From NCBI RefSeq assembly GCF_000069185.1, contig NC_010397.1:2356001-2420000 (forward strand): a stretch of 64,000 nucleotides of DNA, read 5' to 3'. Shown here one piece after another: positions 44,862-54,334 of the stretch. This stretch comes from Mycobacteroides abscessus ATCC 19977 (GTDB taxonomy: Bacteria > Actinomycetota > Actinomycetes > Mycobacteriales > Mycobacteriaceae). Positions within the stretch are counted from its first letter, which is position 1. Every line of letters starts with the position of its first letter. The notes under the pieces are model-generated. The model saw only the letters and a program-made list of their open reading frames with translations, did not search any database and was not told the origin of the DNA. Made by a program: the position numbers and the translations under genes.

Positions 44862-45412
44862 CAGAAAATTACGAGATCCCCGGCCCCAAGCATCGCCGTT
44901 CTCGAGCGCGAAACCTACTCTCGCAGTTGTGGTTCCGAAATGTGGTGGCCGCGGTGGTGGCTGCGGTCACCATTGCCGCAATCGGATTTTTGTCGTTTCG
45001 GGCTCCGTGGGAAACATACCGGGCCAGCGTGACGCCTGCGCACACCGTGCCCGCGGGCCAGTCGCAAGTGATCGACGGCCAAACGTGGGAGTTGGGCGCT
45101 ATCCGTCATCTTGGCAAATGGCCACGCTCGTTCGCATCCGCCATTCCCAAGGGCACCGAGATCTCCGTGGTCACCATCAAGCGGTCTGGCCCGGCGCCGG
45201 CGGTGTACTGCCGGGCACGAATAACCGACGGCACTCACGCGTGGCTGGCCGAAAGCTACAGCGGAATCCCATTCCCGGATGGCACGTCGGATATGTGCTC
45301 CAAACCCGGTTCCCTACAGTTCGCGTTCGTTCTGCCCGAGCAGACACAGGCCACCGCCGTCGAGATCATGGATGGCGACCGGATCTCGGTCAGGCTGAAT
45401 ATCCCTGACTAG
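44858..45412 (+). CDS. Membrane cassette gene C: single-pass protein with two-cysteine outer domain
   Basis: 184 residues from GTG 44858, overlapping the gene B stop. A basic start (KHRRSRARN), one transmembrane helix (about 25-46, NVVAAVVAAVTIAAIGFLSF) and an outer domain with VYCRARITDG and SDMCSKPGSL, probably a disulfide. The outer domain has less resemblance to A and B but the same overall order. The 3' end overlaps the convergent polytopic gene by 23 bases. I do not recognise the family. Confidence 0.72.
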   Translation: MTENYEIPGPKHRRSRARNLLSQLWFRNVVAAVVAAVTIAAIGFLSFRAPWETYRASVTPAHTVPAGQSQVIDGQTWELGAIRHLGKWPRSFASAIPKGTEISVVTIKRSGPAPAVYCRARITDGTHAWLAESYSGIPFPDGTSDMCSKPGSLQFAFVLPEQTQATAVEIMDGDRISVRLNIPD

Positions 45413-46844
45413 GCCCTGGCGGCGCCAGTTGGCTTTGATTGTGCGGGTCCGGGTAGTCGAGCACGTCATCTGAAGCAGCGACGGGCGCAGGTTTCAGTTG
45501 GTCCTCGGTACGTTCCACGCAATGCGCGAATACCGACGCGATCAAGCAGACCCTTAGTGTCGCAACGAGTATGCCGGAGAGCGCGGCCAGGATCGGCCCG
45601 ACTCCCGTCCAGAAATAGTCGGGGTGCGGGCCCAGTAGCCATGCGAACCCACGGGTCAGGTATCCGCCGATCTGCATCTGGGGCCGATAAAAACTATCGG
45701 CCATATCCAGCCACGACAAACACAAGTACAACAGCACGTATGTCGCAATCACCACAAAGCCGCCATGTAACACCAAGCGCGCCGAATCGACTATGGGCCG
45801 GAATTTTCCGAACTGCGACATGGCAAGTTCGCGGGTTTTGCTGCGCGCGCCCTCGGATACGCCGGACAGGCGGCTTTGCACACGATCCGCGGTAGGTGCC
45901 AGCCGGTCCGCCACCAGGTCGCCTTGAGCGCCGACGACCGTCCGCAGCACGCCGCGCCAACTCGTCTGATTCGACGAGCCGTAGATGATTCCGGCGATGG
46001 CCAGCCAGATCAGCGGAACGCCCGCGCCACTGAAAGCGGTACTCAACGCATCGGTCAATATGTTCCACACTATTTCCAGCGGACGGAAGTGGGAGAAGAG
46101 CTCCGCGCGCGTCGTCTCCGCCCAGACCACAACTCGCCGCTCCTTGAACCACGAAGCCGGCTTCAGGAAGAAGGTCAACCCCTTGCTCGCAGAAAACGTC
46201 AGCACGAGAAAGACCCACAGCGCGTCCAAATAGACCTGTATCAGCACAAACCATGCGGGCAGGCGTTCCTTAATCGGCTTGACCTTCAGAAGGAATCTGA
46301 GCACAAAGGCGCCCACGATCAGGTACCAAACAATGTTGCTAACCGGCAGATTTGATGGATCGAGGTCACTGCCTTGGCCAGGCACGTACGCGGCCTCTCG
46401 GTGAAGTCCGACTTTTCTCTCGAAGGCGATCCAGTCATCGGCAAACATCTGCCAGGCCAGGTAGATGGCGAAGAAGGGCAGCACGACATTTGCGAACAGA
46501 TCGAGATTCTTCAACGACGCTCTCGGCGTGGCGGCCAGTGAGGGAATTGCGGACCGCAGGACCAGGAACATGGCGACGATAGAGCCGAGCCGGGCCAGAC
46601 CGGCGAAAGGCATCAGCAGGTCCGCCCACAGATAGTTCTTCCAGCCGAACTGCGCCGCTAACTCGATCGCAATGTTTCGGCCCAGCAGGCCCAGCAGATA
46701 ACACGCAGCCAGCTGAGGCAGATACATCACCCAGAGGCGTAGTGGCCGCAGCAACAGATTCCCCACCGCGTCATCGTAGAGGTTCAGGTGAGGCTGCCGC
46801 CCCCGATCCGGGTGACAGGGATTTGGTCTGCCCGATCCGCCCAT
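45390..46844 (-). CDS. Membrane cassette gene D: polytopic membrane protein of unknown function
   Basis: 484 residues with about eight or nine transmembrane helices. Clear ones lie near 38-60, 70-100, 112-135, 167-187, 193-217, 266-288, 360-382 and 412-450. Between helices near 290-350 is a soluble loop with regularly spaced charged residues (RLAPTADRVQSRLSGVSEGA), probably cytoplasmic and helical. There are no ABC, MFS or permease motifs, and no catalytic pattern I recognise. It is convergent with A-B-C, shares its 3' end with C, and is divergent from the Rv1683-like gene. The pairing suggests a membrane channel or scaffold working with the three anchored proteins. Confidence 0.72.
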   Translation of the reverse strand: MGGSGRPNPCHPDRGRQPHLNLYDDAVGNLLLRPLRLWVMYLPQLAACYLLGLLGRNIAIELAAQFGWKNYLWADLLMPFAGLARLGSIVAMFLVLRSAIPSLAATPRASLKNLDLFANVVLPFFAIYLAWQMFADDWIAFERKVGLHREAAYVPGQGSDLDPSNLPVSNIVWYLIVGAFVLRFLLKVKPIKERLPAWFVLIQVYLDALWVFLVLTFSASKGLTFFLKPASWFKERRVVVWAETTRAELFSHFRPLEIVWNILTDALSTAFSGAGVPLIWLAIAGIIYGSSNQTSWRGVLRTVVGAQGDLVADRLAPTADRVQSRLSGVSEGARSKTRELAMSQFGKFRPIVDSARLVLHGGFVVIATYVLLYLCLSWLDMADSFYRPQMQIGGYLTRGFAWLLGPHPDYFWTGVGPILAALSGILVATLRVCLIASVFAHCVERTEDQLKPAPVAASDDVLDYPDPHNQSQLAPPGPSQGYSA

Positions 46845-46909
46845 TGTGACAGGATGTGCAGGCCCTCACCTGGGCAATATGGTGGACGACCGGTATCTAA
46901 GGAGCAGCA

Positions 46910-49879
46910 GTGGCCTTCAACATTTCCTCCTTGACCAAGCCCGTCGCACGCCTGGCCGCCACCGCGCAAAACGGGTTGGAGGTCCTACGGCTGGGGGGAC
47001 TGGAAACCGGGAGCACAGCCTCGTCGCACCAAATTGTCGAGAGCGTGCCCATGTACCGGCTGCGCCGCTACTTCGCGCCGGGTGCGGGGACGGAGGATGC
47101 CGGGCCCGTCGTGCTCATGGTGCATCCGATGATGATGGCCGCCGACATGTGGGATGTCACCCAGGACGGCGGTGCGGTGGGCATCCTGCACCGGGCCGGC
47201 ATCGACCCGTGGGTCATCGACTTCGGCAGCCCCGACCGGATGGCGGGGGGCATGGAACGCACACTGTCCGATCACGTCGTCGCCGTCAGTGACGCCATCG
47301 AGACCGTGCATCGCATCACCGGCCGCCAGATCCATCTGGCGGGCTACTCGCAGGGCGGCATGTTCTGCTATCAGACTGCGGCACTGCGCAAATCGCGGAC
47401 CATCGCGAGCATCATCACGTTCGGCTCGCCGGTAGACGCCAACGCCGCCATGCCCATGGGTATGCCCGCCGGGCTTTCGGCCGACATCGCCGAGTTCATG
47501 GCCGATCATGTCTTCAGCCGATTCTCGATACCCGCGTGGTCCGCGCGGATCGGATTCCAGATGCTGGACCCGGTCAAGACCATCAAGGGACGCCTCGATT
47601 TCCTGCGGCAACTGCACGACCGCGACGCGCTGCTTCCGCGCGAGCAGCAGCGCAAGTTCCTGGCTAACGAGGGGTGGATCGCGTGGTCCGGCCCCGCTAT
47701 TGCTGAGCTACTGCGCCAGTTTGTGGTGCACAACCGCATGACCACCGGTGGTTTCACGGTCAACGATCGCGTCGTCACCCTCAGCGACATCACCTGCCCG
47801 GTTCTGGCGGTCGTGGGCGAGGTCGACGACATTGGCCAGCCGGCCTCGGTACGCGGCATCCTGCGCGCCGCCCCCAAGGCCGATGTCTACGAGTACCTCA
47901 TCCGCGCCGGCCATTTCGGTCTTGTGGTCGGCTCGACCGCCGTCGCCCAGACCTGGCCGACGGTCAGTCAATGGGTGCAATGGCGCGAAGGTGAGGCCGC
48001 CAAGCCGCCGTCGGTGGACCTCATGTACGAGCATGAGGCCGGTCAGCTCGATCGCGGTGGTGTTCCGCTGGCTTCCCGTGTCGCGCACGGCCTGAGCACC
48101 ACAACCGAGGTGGCTATCACCGCCGCCCGCACCGCGGGGGCGGCCGCGGCGGCTGCCAACAAGTCGGTGAAATCCATTGCCGTCGAGGCGGTTCGTACGC
48201 TTCCGCGATTAACCCGACTGGGGCAGATTCACGATCACACCCGAATCTCCATGGGCCGCTTGATGACCGAACAGGCCCGGCGCACGCCGCATGGCGAGTG
48301 CTTCCTGTTCGACGGCAGGGTGCACACCTACGAGGCGGTGGATCGCCGCATCAACAACGTGGTCAAGGGGCTCATCGAGGTGGGGGTCCGGCAAGGGGTG
48401 CGGGTGGGCATTCTGATGGAGACCCGTCCCAGCGCCCTGGTCGCCATCGCCGCGCTGTCGCGGCTGGGTGCCGTCGCCGTCCTGCTGCCCCCGGACGCCG
48501 ACCTCGAGGTGGCAGTCAAGCTGGGGGAGATCTCCGAACTGCTCACGGACCCGCCGAACCTTCCTGCCGCGCAGGATCTTCCGGTACACGTGCTGGTGCT
48601 CGGCGGTGGTGAGTCTCGCGATCTGTCGATTCCCGACGACGGCTCGACCATCGACATGGAAAAGATCGATCCCGACGCGGTAGAGCTGCCCGGCTGGTAC
48701 CGGCCCGACCCCGGCCAGGCTCGCGACCTGGCTTTCGTGATGTTCAGTGGCGCCGGCTCCAAGCTGCTGCCCAAGCAGATCACCAACCACCGGTGGGCGC
48801 TGTCCGCCTTCGGTACCGCGTCGGCCGCCGCACTCAGCTCCAATGACACCGTGTACTGCCTGACGCCCATGCATCATCAGTCCGGCCTGTTGGTGAGCAT
48901 TGGCGGTTCGGTGGCCGGCGGTGCTCGAATTGCCTTGTCGCGCGGCCTGGATCCGGATCGATTTGTCCAAGAGATCCACCAGTACGGCGTCAGCGTGGTC
49001 TCCTACACCTGGGCGATGATGCATGAGGTCATCGACGATCCGGCGCTGGCTCTCGGCGCGCATCATCCCGTCCGACTGTTCATCGGATCCGGCATGCCCG
49101 CGGGCCTATGGCGGCGGGTCACCGAGAAGTTCGACCCGGCGCATGTCGTCGAGTTCTTCGCGACAACCGACGGAGAAGCGGTGCTGGCCAACGTCTCGGG
49201 CACCAAGGTCGGAAGCAAGGGTCGCCCGCTACCCGGCGGGGGCAAGGTTCGGCTGGCCGCATATGACCCCGTCGAGGACGTGATCATCGAGGGTGAAGAC
49301 GGCTTCGTGCAGATCGCCGAACCCGGAGAGGTCGGCCTGCTGCTGGCCAAGCCGCCGGGCGACGTGGACCCCACGGCCGCGGTGCGGCGTGGCGTGTTCG
49401 CGCCCGGCGACACCTGGGTTTCCTCCGAGTTCCTGTTCCGTCGCGATGAAGACGGCGACTTCTGGATGCTGGACGGTCGCGGCACCGCGATTCGCACCGC
49501 GCACGGCGTGGTCTATGCGGAAGCCACCAGCAACGCGTTGGGCGCCTTGGGTGCCATCGATCTGGTGGCGACATATCCGGTGGAAACGGGCGAGACGACG
49601 GTCGCGGTGACGGCCGTGGTGTTGCGCCCCGGCGAGGCGCTGTCGCCGGCGGACCTGGCAGAGGCATTCGCCGCTGTCGCGATTTCCGAACGGCCGGACA
49701 TCATCAAGGTCGTACCCAATCTGCCGTTGAGTGCCTCCTACCGCCCGTCGACCACCCACCTGCGCGCTTCAGGGTTACCGAAGCCGGGACGTCAGACCTG
49801 GCATCTTGACCCGGAATCGGGCGCCTACCACCGGCTCACTGCCGCGACGTATGAGGCGTTGCGGGGTGCCGTGCTGTAG
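46910..49879 (+). CDS. Lipase / acyl-CoA synthetase fusion (Rv1683-like)
   Basis: 989 residues from GTG 46910, with AAGGAG at 46899. The first ~360 residues form a PhaC-like alpha/beta hydrolase: VVLMVHPMMMAADMW, nucleophile elbow AGYSQGGM, VGEVDDIGQP (Asp) and AGHFGLVVG (His). The second half is an adenylate-forming domain with MFSGAGSKLLPKQ in place of the A3 loop and a FATTDGEAVLA A5. The A10 region PLSASYRPSTTHLR lacks the usual Gly-Lys. In M. bovis BCG the counterpart (BCG1721) was reported, as I recall, to have both lipase and long-chain acyl-CoA synthetase activity in triacylglycerol turnover. It is divergent from cassette gene D. Confidence 0.9.
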   Translation: MAFNISSLTKPVARLAATAQNGLEVLRLGGLETGSTASSHQIVESVPMYRLRRYFAPGAGTEDAGPVVLMVHPMMMAADMWDVTQDGGAVGILHRAGIDPWVIDFGSPDRMAGGMERTLSDHVVAVSDAIETVHRITGRQIHLAGYSQGGMFCYQTAALRKSRTIASIITFGSPVDANAAMPMGMPAGLSADIAEFMADHVFSRFSIPAWSARIGFQMLDPVKTIKGRLDFLRQLHDRDALLPREQQRKFLANEGWIAWSGPAIAELLRQFVVHNRMTTGGFTVNDRVVTLSDITCPVLAVVGEVDDIGQPASVRGILRAAPKADVYEYLIRAGHFGLVVGSTAVAQTWPTVSQWVQWREGEAAKPPSVDLMYEHEAGQLDRGGVPLASRVAHGLSTTTEVAITAARTAGAAAAAANKSVKSIAVEAVRTLPRLTRLGQIHDHTRISMGRLMTEQARRTPHGECFLFDGRVHTYEAVDRRINNVVKGLIEVGVRQGVRVGILMETRPSALVAIAALSRLGAVAVLLPPDADLEVAVKLGEISELLTDPPNLPAAQDLPVHVLVLGGGESRDLSIPDDGSTIDMEKIDPDAVELPGWYRPDPGQARDLAFVMFSGAGSKLLPKQITNHRWALSAFGTASAAALSSNDTVYCLTPMHHQSGLLVSIGGSVAGGARIALSRGLDPDRFVQEIHQYGVSVVSYTWAMMHEVIDDPALALGAHHPVRLFIGSGMPAGLWRRVTEKFDPAHVVEFFATTDGEAVLANVSGTKVGSKGRPLPGGGKVRLAAYDPVEDVIIEGEDGFVQIAEPGEVGLLLAKPPGDVDPTAAVRRGVFAPGDTWVSSEFLFRRDEDGDFWMLDGRGTAIRTAHGVVYAEATSNALGALGAIDLVATYPVETGETTVAVTAVVLRPGEALSPADLAEAFAAVAISERPDIIKVVPNLPLSASYRPSTTHLRASGLPKPGRQTWHLDPESGAYHRLTAATYEALRGAVL

Positions 49880-49976
49880 TCCGTTCCGAGGTCAGCGCGC
49901 CGCAGGTGTTGGCTTCCGCTGCTGATGTGACGGCGGGTTGTTAGGCTGACGTCTGCGAAACCGGAAGGAACTCGTC

Positions 49977-50456
49977 ATGCCGACACGCCTACGTGCCCTC
50001 GCTGGCACCGCACTGGCCACGGCCGGTCTGTCCGCCGCCCTGGTGCTCGGACCCGGTGCCGGCACCGCCCGCGCAGACGTCCTGGATGACATCGCGCACG
50101 AGTACTCGACGGGCACCAGCGGTGGTCAGGTTTCCAATCTGGTCCGCACCTCGTTGCAGCTGCGTGCAAAGGGCGCCCAGGTCAGTTCGGCACAAAACGA
50201 CGCGCTCAAGGCCGCGCTGGACAAACGTCCCAGCCAGATGCCGCTGATCAACACGTTGAAGTCGGTCATCGCAACCCAGACGCAGTTCCTCAAGGCCGCC
50301 CAGAAGCCGCAGCAGCCCGTCCACATCGGCATCAGTGGAACCAACGGAACCAACAATCCGAACGGTGGGCCTCCCAACGTCAACCCGGGGCCGGGTATCG
50401 GTGTCAGCGGTGGCGGTGGCCAGGAAATTTTCAACCAGAACATCCCGCTGGGCTGA
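49977..50456 (+). CDS. Secreted protein with Gly/Asn/Pro-rich C-terminus
   Basis: 159 residues. A signal peptide (MPTRLRALAGTALATAGLSA, cut after ARA) leads to a helical domain (DVLDDIAHEYSTG, QLRAKGAQVSSAQNDALKAALDKRP, then TLKSVIATQTQFLKAAQ). The tail is low complexity, with NGTNNPNGG and GVSGGGG. AACCGGAAGGAAC precedes the ATG. It is a conserved-looking exported mycobacterial type with no cysteine; I do not recognise a named family. It may be transcribed with the Trm112-like gene 8 bases downstream. Confidence 0.7.
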   Translation: MPTRLRALAGTALATAGLSAALVLGPGAGTARADVLDDIAHEYSTGTSGGQVSNLVRTSLQLRAKGAQVSSAQNDALKAALDKRPSQMPLINTLKSVIATQTQFLKAAQKPQQPVHIGISGTNGTNNPNGGPPNVNPGPGIGVSGGGGQEIFNQNIPLG

Positions 50457-50464
50457 TCACCGAC

Positions 50465-50668
50465 ATGCCTCTTGACGCCGCACTCCTAGACATCCTGGTC
50501 TGCCCGGTCGATCGTGGGACGCTCCTGCTCGTCGGAAGCGATACCGACGGCATCCTTTACAACCCCCGCCTGCGCAGGGCCTATCGGATCGAGAACTCGA
50601 TCCCGGTATTGCTGCCGGACGAGGCCCGCGAGGTGTCCGACGAAGAGCACCAGCGCTTCACGGCGTGA
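50465..50668 (+). CDS. Trm112/YcaR-family small protein (Rv1684-like)
   Basis: 67 residues. LLDILVCPVDRGTLLLV and the NPRLRRAYRIENSIPVLLPDEA end are the Trm112-like (UPF0434) pattern: a small zinc-ribbon-like fold, here with only one of the usual four cysteines (CPVD), so probably metal-free as in many bacterial members. Eukaryotic Trm112 activates methyltransferases; the bacterial role is unclear. M. tuberculosis Rv1684 follows Rv1683 in the same order. Its 3' end overlaps the convergent TetR gene by 11 bases. Confidence 0.85.
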   Translation: MPLDAALLDILVCPVDRGTLLLVGSDTDGILYNPRLRRAYRIENSIPVLLPDEAREVSDEEHQRFTA

Positions 50669-51263
50669 TGCTTGGCAGCGCACCGGTCAGGTATCGCTGA
50701 ATATTGGGTCCCACGGTCAGGGCGATTTGCTCGGCCGTGAGTGAGGCCAGCGGTTCGATCGCCATGATGTAACGGCCGACCAAGATGCCGGCCATCTGTG
50801 TGATCGCGAATTCAGCACGCAGCACACCGCTACCGGGGGGACTGTCGACGCGTTCGGCGATGATGTTGACCAGGACTTCCCGGAAAAACACGCGCACCAA
50901 TCCGTCATCGGCCCCAGTCAAGGCGGATCGGAACACCGCCAGCATGTTGGCGCCGAGCTCGGAGTCCCAGAGCGCGATGATGAGCCGCGGAATCGTCACT
51001 CCCAACTCGTCGACAGGAACGTCACGCAGCGGCTGCAACACCACACTGGGATCCACCGGCAGCTGCACCACCTCGCGGAACAGATCGAGCTTGGTGCCGA
51101 AGTAGTGGTGAACAAGTGCGGGGTCGACACCCGCGTCGCTGGCGATAGCCCGTATCGAGGTCTTGTCGATCCCATTGAGAGAAAACAGCTTTCGGGCACT
51201 CGCGAGGATGTCGTCGCGAGCGCTGCTGGTGCCCGGACGGCGGCCGGGCCGTTTCGAACTCAT
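50658..51263 (-). CDS. TetR-family transcriptional regulator (Rv1685c-like)
   Basis: 201 residues from ATG 51263; ATG 51272 and a GTG just before it are alternatives. The DNA-binding domain is [20 protein letters not shown] followed by [21 protein letters not shown], the TetR helix-turn-helix. The C-terminal ligand domain is all helical and resembles the M. tuberculosis Rv1685c type. In M. tuberculosis an ABC exporter pair (Rv1686c-Rv1687c) accompanies it; those genes are absent here, so the target is not obvious. It may regulate itself or the divergent mpg gene 88 bases away. Confidence 0.85.
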   Translation of the reverse strand: MSSKRPGRRPGTSSARDDILASARKLFSLNGIDKTSIRAIASDAGVDPALVHHYFGTKLDLFREVVQLPVDPSVVLQPLRDVPVDELGVTIPRLIIALWDSELGANMLAVFRSALTGADDGLVRVFFREVLVNIIAERVDSPPGSGVLRAEFAITQMAGILVGRYIMAIEPLASLTAEQIALTVGPNIQRYLTGALPSITP

Positions 51264-51351
51264 CGGCATCACGTTACTGACCGGCGCGACTTGTCAGGGG
51301 TCTCGCCGCGCGGGGAGACGCAAGCCGGGAGGCGTCAAGCACAATCGGGGA

Positions 51352-51969
51352 GTGAGTGCCGAAATCCTCAACACCCACCCGGTGAAGGCCGCGCGGCGCC
51401 TGCTTGGCGCCACCATCGAATCGCGGGGCGTGTCTGCCGTGATCGTCGAGGTGGAAGCCTACGGCGGAGTGCCTGACGGGCCGTGGCCCGATCCCGCCGC
51501 ACATTCATTTCGCGGGCCCACGAAACGCAACCGGGTGATGTTCGGCCCCGCCGGCCATCTATATGTGTATCAAAGCCATGGAATTCACATGTGCGCCAAT
51601 GTGGTGTGCGGCCCAGACGGCGTGGCCGGCGGTGTTCTGATGCGCGCCGCGGCGATTGTTGACGGGGCCCCGTTGTGTTGGCAGCGGCGCCCCACCGCGC
51701 GCGACGACGCCGGGTTGGCGCGCGGACCCGGGAACCTCGGGGCGGCGCTCGCGATCACGCTCGAGGACGGTGGTCTCGACGTTTTCTCCCCGTGCAGCCC
51801 GGTGCGAGTGACATTGAACCGACAGCGCACGGCGCTGTCGGGCCCGCGGGTGGGTGTCAGCGTGGCGGCAGACCGGCCGTGGCGATTCTGGCTGCCCGGG
51901 TATCCCGAGGTGTCGGCCTATCGGCGCAGTCCCCGTGCACCTCAACCCGATACTGGGTTGTATGCCTGA
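51352..51969 (+). CDS. mpg: 3-methyladenine DNA glycosylase (AAG/MPG family)
   Basis: 205 residues from GTG 51352. It removes alkylated and deaminated purines by base excision. [21 protein letters not shown] holds the catalytic Glu (VEVEAY), with [19 protein letters not shown] and [12 protein letters not shown] (conserved DNA-binding and active-site segments of the AAG family). It is unrelated to the AlkA glycosylase also present in the window. The frame extends to 51163 but only GTG 51352 fits the family start. Its last 8 bases overlap the next gene. Confidence 0.94.
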   Translation: MSAEILNTHPVKAARRLLGATIESRGVSAVIVEVEAYGGVPDGPWPDPAAHSFRGPTKRNRVMFGPAGHLYVYQSHGIHMCANVVCGPDGVAGGVLMRAAAIVDGAPLCWQRRPTARDDAGLARGPGNLGAALAITLEDGGLDVFSPCSPVRVTLNRQRTALSGPRVGVSVAADRPWRFWLPGYPEVSAYRRSPRAPQPDTGLYA

Positions 51970-52984
51970 TTCGCGCGTACGCGCAACACTGCTCGGCGGC
52001 GCCCTCGGCGATGCCCTCGGAGGATTCGTCGAGTTCGACAGCATCGAGCAGATCCGGCTGCAGTTCGGCCGTCACGGTATTGCCGAACCGCCCGCCGGGC
52101 AGCCGATGCTCATCACCGACGACACCCAAATGACGCTGTTCACCGCCGAGGCCGTGATCCGCGCGCGCCGCATACACGATCATGAGCCGGCTGAGATCGC
52201 ACACCGTGCCTATCTGCGATGGCTGCATACTCAGGGTGGCCACCCACCGGCCGACGTCATCGACGGGTGGCTGGTCGCCGTCCCCGAACTGCATTCTCTG
52301 CGCGCACCCGGCCACACTTGTCTGTCGGCACTGGAACACACCAGCTCGGCTGCGCGGGAACGCGGTTCGCGCACACAACGGCTGAACAATTCCAAGGGGT
52401 GCGGCGCGGTGATGCGCGCCGCACCGGTCGGCTTTGCGGGCGCAGACCCCGCCAGCATCTTCGTGATGTCTGCCGACATCGGCGCGTTGACGCATTCGCA
52501 CCCCACCGGGTACCTCAGCGCGGCAGCGCTTTCCGTGATCATCGCGGAAGTCTGTGCCGGCAAGACGATACCGGTGGCGGTCGAAACGGCGAGCGCACTG
52601 CTACGTGCGGAACCGGATCACGAGGAGACATATCGGGCGCTGCGCCGTGCCGTCGAGCTGGCCGACACCCGCCTGACGCCCGAACAGATTGCGGCGCGGC
52701 TCGGCGGTGGCTGGGTCGGGGAGGAGGCCCTGGCCATCGGCGTCTATGCGGCGCTGGCGGCGCACGACTTCAAGGACGGTATCCGGCTGTCGGTGAATCA
52801 TTCCGGCGATTCCGATTCGACCGGAGCCATCGCCGGGAACATCTTGGGGGCGATGTGCGGGACAGAAAGTCTGCCCCAGGATTGGCTCGACGAGCTCGAG
52901 CTGCGCGAGGTCATCACGACGATCGCCGACGACCTCGTCGGGCCGCCGGGACCAGACTGGGATGAGCGGTATCCGCCGCGTTAG
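51962..52984 (+). CDS. ADP-ribosylglycohydrolase (ARH/DraG family)
   Basis: 340 residues from ATG 51962, overlapping the mpg stop by 8 bases. The fold's metal-binding motifs are present: [16 protein letters not shown] at the start, [10 protein letters not shown] (D53, D54, T55) and [14 protein letters not shown] (near residue 281). This is the di-magnesium site that cleaves ADP-ribose from proteins or nucleic acids. The N-terminal glycine-rich start and the all-helical fold are typical for ARH1/3-like enzymes. Fusion-like coupling to an alkyl-adenine glycosylase is unusual and suggests reversal of ADP-ribosylation linked to DNA damage. I recall no counterpart between mpg and tyrS in M. tuberculosis. 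Confidence 0.92.
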   Translation: MPDSRVRATLLGGALGDALGGFVEFDSIEQIRLQFGRHGIAEPPAGQPMLITDDTQMTLFTAEAVIRARRIHDHEPAEIAHRAYLRWLHTQGGHPPADVIDGWLVAVPELHSLRAPGHTCLSALEHTSSAARERGSRTQRLNNSKGCGAVMRAAPVGFAGADPASIFVMSADIGALTHSHPTGYLSAAALSVIIAEVCAGKTIPVAVETASALLRAEPDHEETYRALRRAVELADTRLTPEQIAARLGGGWVGEEALAIGVYAALAAHDFKDGIRLSVNHSGDSDSTGAIAGNILGAMCGTESLPQDWLDELELREVITTIADDLVGPPGPDWDERYPPR

Positions 52985-52996
52985 ACCCCATAGGGG

Positions 52997-54322
52997 ATGA
53001 TTGTCCGCGTGGCTTCCCCGACTCATGATCTTCGTGTAAGCGGCTCATCCATCCTTGACGAGCTGACGTGGCGCGGCCTCATCGCGCAAACGACCGACCG
53101 CGACGCGCTCGCGGCCGATATCGCGAAGGGCCCGATCAGTGTGTATGGAGGGTTTGACCCCACTGCCGCGAGTCTGCACGCCGGGCACCTGGTGCCGTTG
53201 CTCACCCTGAGTCGATTCCAGCGGGCCGGCCACCGGCCCATCGTGCTGGCCGGGGGAGCCACCGGCCTCATCGGGGACCCCCGCGACACCTCCGAACGAA
53301 ACCTGCACGGAACAGACGTCGTCGCAGAATGGGCCGACCGGATACGTGGGCAGCTGGAGCGATTCGTCGAATTCAACGACACCCCAACCGGAGCGATCGT
53401 CGCGAACAATCTTGAATGGACCGGTCAGCTGACCGCCCTAGAGTTTCTGCGCGATCTGGGTAAACACTTCTCGGTCAACGTGATGCTCGACCGTGACACC
53501 ATCCGCCGGCGCCTGGAAGGCGACGGCATCTCCTACACCGAATTCTCGTACATGCTGCTGCAGGCCAACGACTACGTGCAGTTGCACCGCAAGTACGGCT
53601 GCTCATTGCAGATCGGCGGATCGGATCAGTGGGGCAACATCGTTGCCGGAGTTCGGCTTGCCCGTCAGCAGGACGGTGCGTCGGTGCATGCCTTGACAGT
53701 TCCGCTGGTGACGGCGGCCGACGGCACCAAGTTCGGCAAGTCCACCGGCGGCGGCAATCTGTGGCTCGATCCCGAGATGACGAGCCCGTACGCCTGGTAC
53801 CAGTACTTCATCAACACCGCCGACGCTGACGTCGTCCGGTACCTGCGCTGGTTCACGTTCCTGTCTGCCGAAGAGATCGGCGAACTGGAGACGGCGACCA
53901 CGGAACGCGCGCACGAGCGTGCCGCCCAGCGCCGGTTGGCAGCCGAGGTCACCACGCTCGTGCATGGCGAAAGCGCCACGCTGGCGGTCGAACACGCCAG
54001 CGGTGCGCTGTTCGGCCGCGGCGATTTGGACCGGCTTGACGAGGGCACCCTGACCGCGGCTCTTACCGAAGCGGGTAATGGCGAACCGGCGCGGATCGCC
54101 GACGGCGAACCCGACACCATCGTGGATCTCCTGGTGAGCAGCGGACTTTCGGAAAGCAAGGGTGCTGCGCGCCGCACCGTCAAGGAGGGCGGCGTATACG
54201 TCAACAACACCCGGGTGGACGCTGAGGATTGGACCCCGGGCGATGGCGACTACCTCACCGGAGGTTGGCTGGTGCTGCGCCGCGGCAAGCGCAATATCGC
54301 CGGGGTGCAGCGGCTCCGCTAG
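52997..54322 (+). CDS. tyrS: Tyrosyl-tRNA synthetase
   Basis: 441 residues. Class I synthetase with HAGHL as the HIGH motif ([17 protein letters not shown]), [12 protein letters not shown] and KFGKS as KMSKS. The C-terminal S4-like RNA-binding domain is [21 protein letters not shown]. Start ATG 52997 lies only 12 bases after the previous stop. GTG 53009 (VASPTHD) is possible too. A -10-like TAGACC at 52982 could make the mRNA nearly leaderless. No T-box leader is present, as expected for this gene in actinobacteria. Confidence 0.97.
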   Translation: MIVRVASPTHDLRVSGSSILDELTWRGLIAQTTDRDALAADIAKGPISVYGGFDPTAASLHAGHLVPLLTLSRFQRAGHRPIVLAGGATGLIGDPRDTSERNLHGTDVVAEWADRIRGQLERFVEFNDTPTGAIVANNLEWTGQLTALEFLRDLGKHFSVNVMLDRDTIRRRLEGDGISYTEFSYMLLQANDYVQLHRKYGCSLQIGGSDQWGNIVAGVRLARQQDGASVHALTVPLVTAADGTKFGKSTGGGNLWLDPEMTSPYAWYQYFINTADADVVRYLRWFTFLSAEEIGELETATTERAHERAAQRRLAAEVTTLVHGESATLAVEHASGALFGRGDLDRLDEGTLTAALTEAGNGEPARIADGEPDTIVDLLVSSGLSESKGAARRTVKEGGVYVNNTRVDAEDWTPGDGDYLTGGWLVLRRGKRNIAGVQRLR

Positions 54323-54334
54323 CCGATCGCTCCG

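Noticed and set aside
51284-51320. TTGTCAGGG upstream of mpg as a PafBC-type promoter
   Set aside because: The 5' half matches, but the position 8 bases further reads GCGCGG, not TANNNT.
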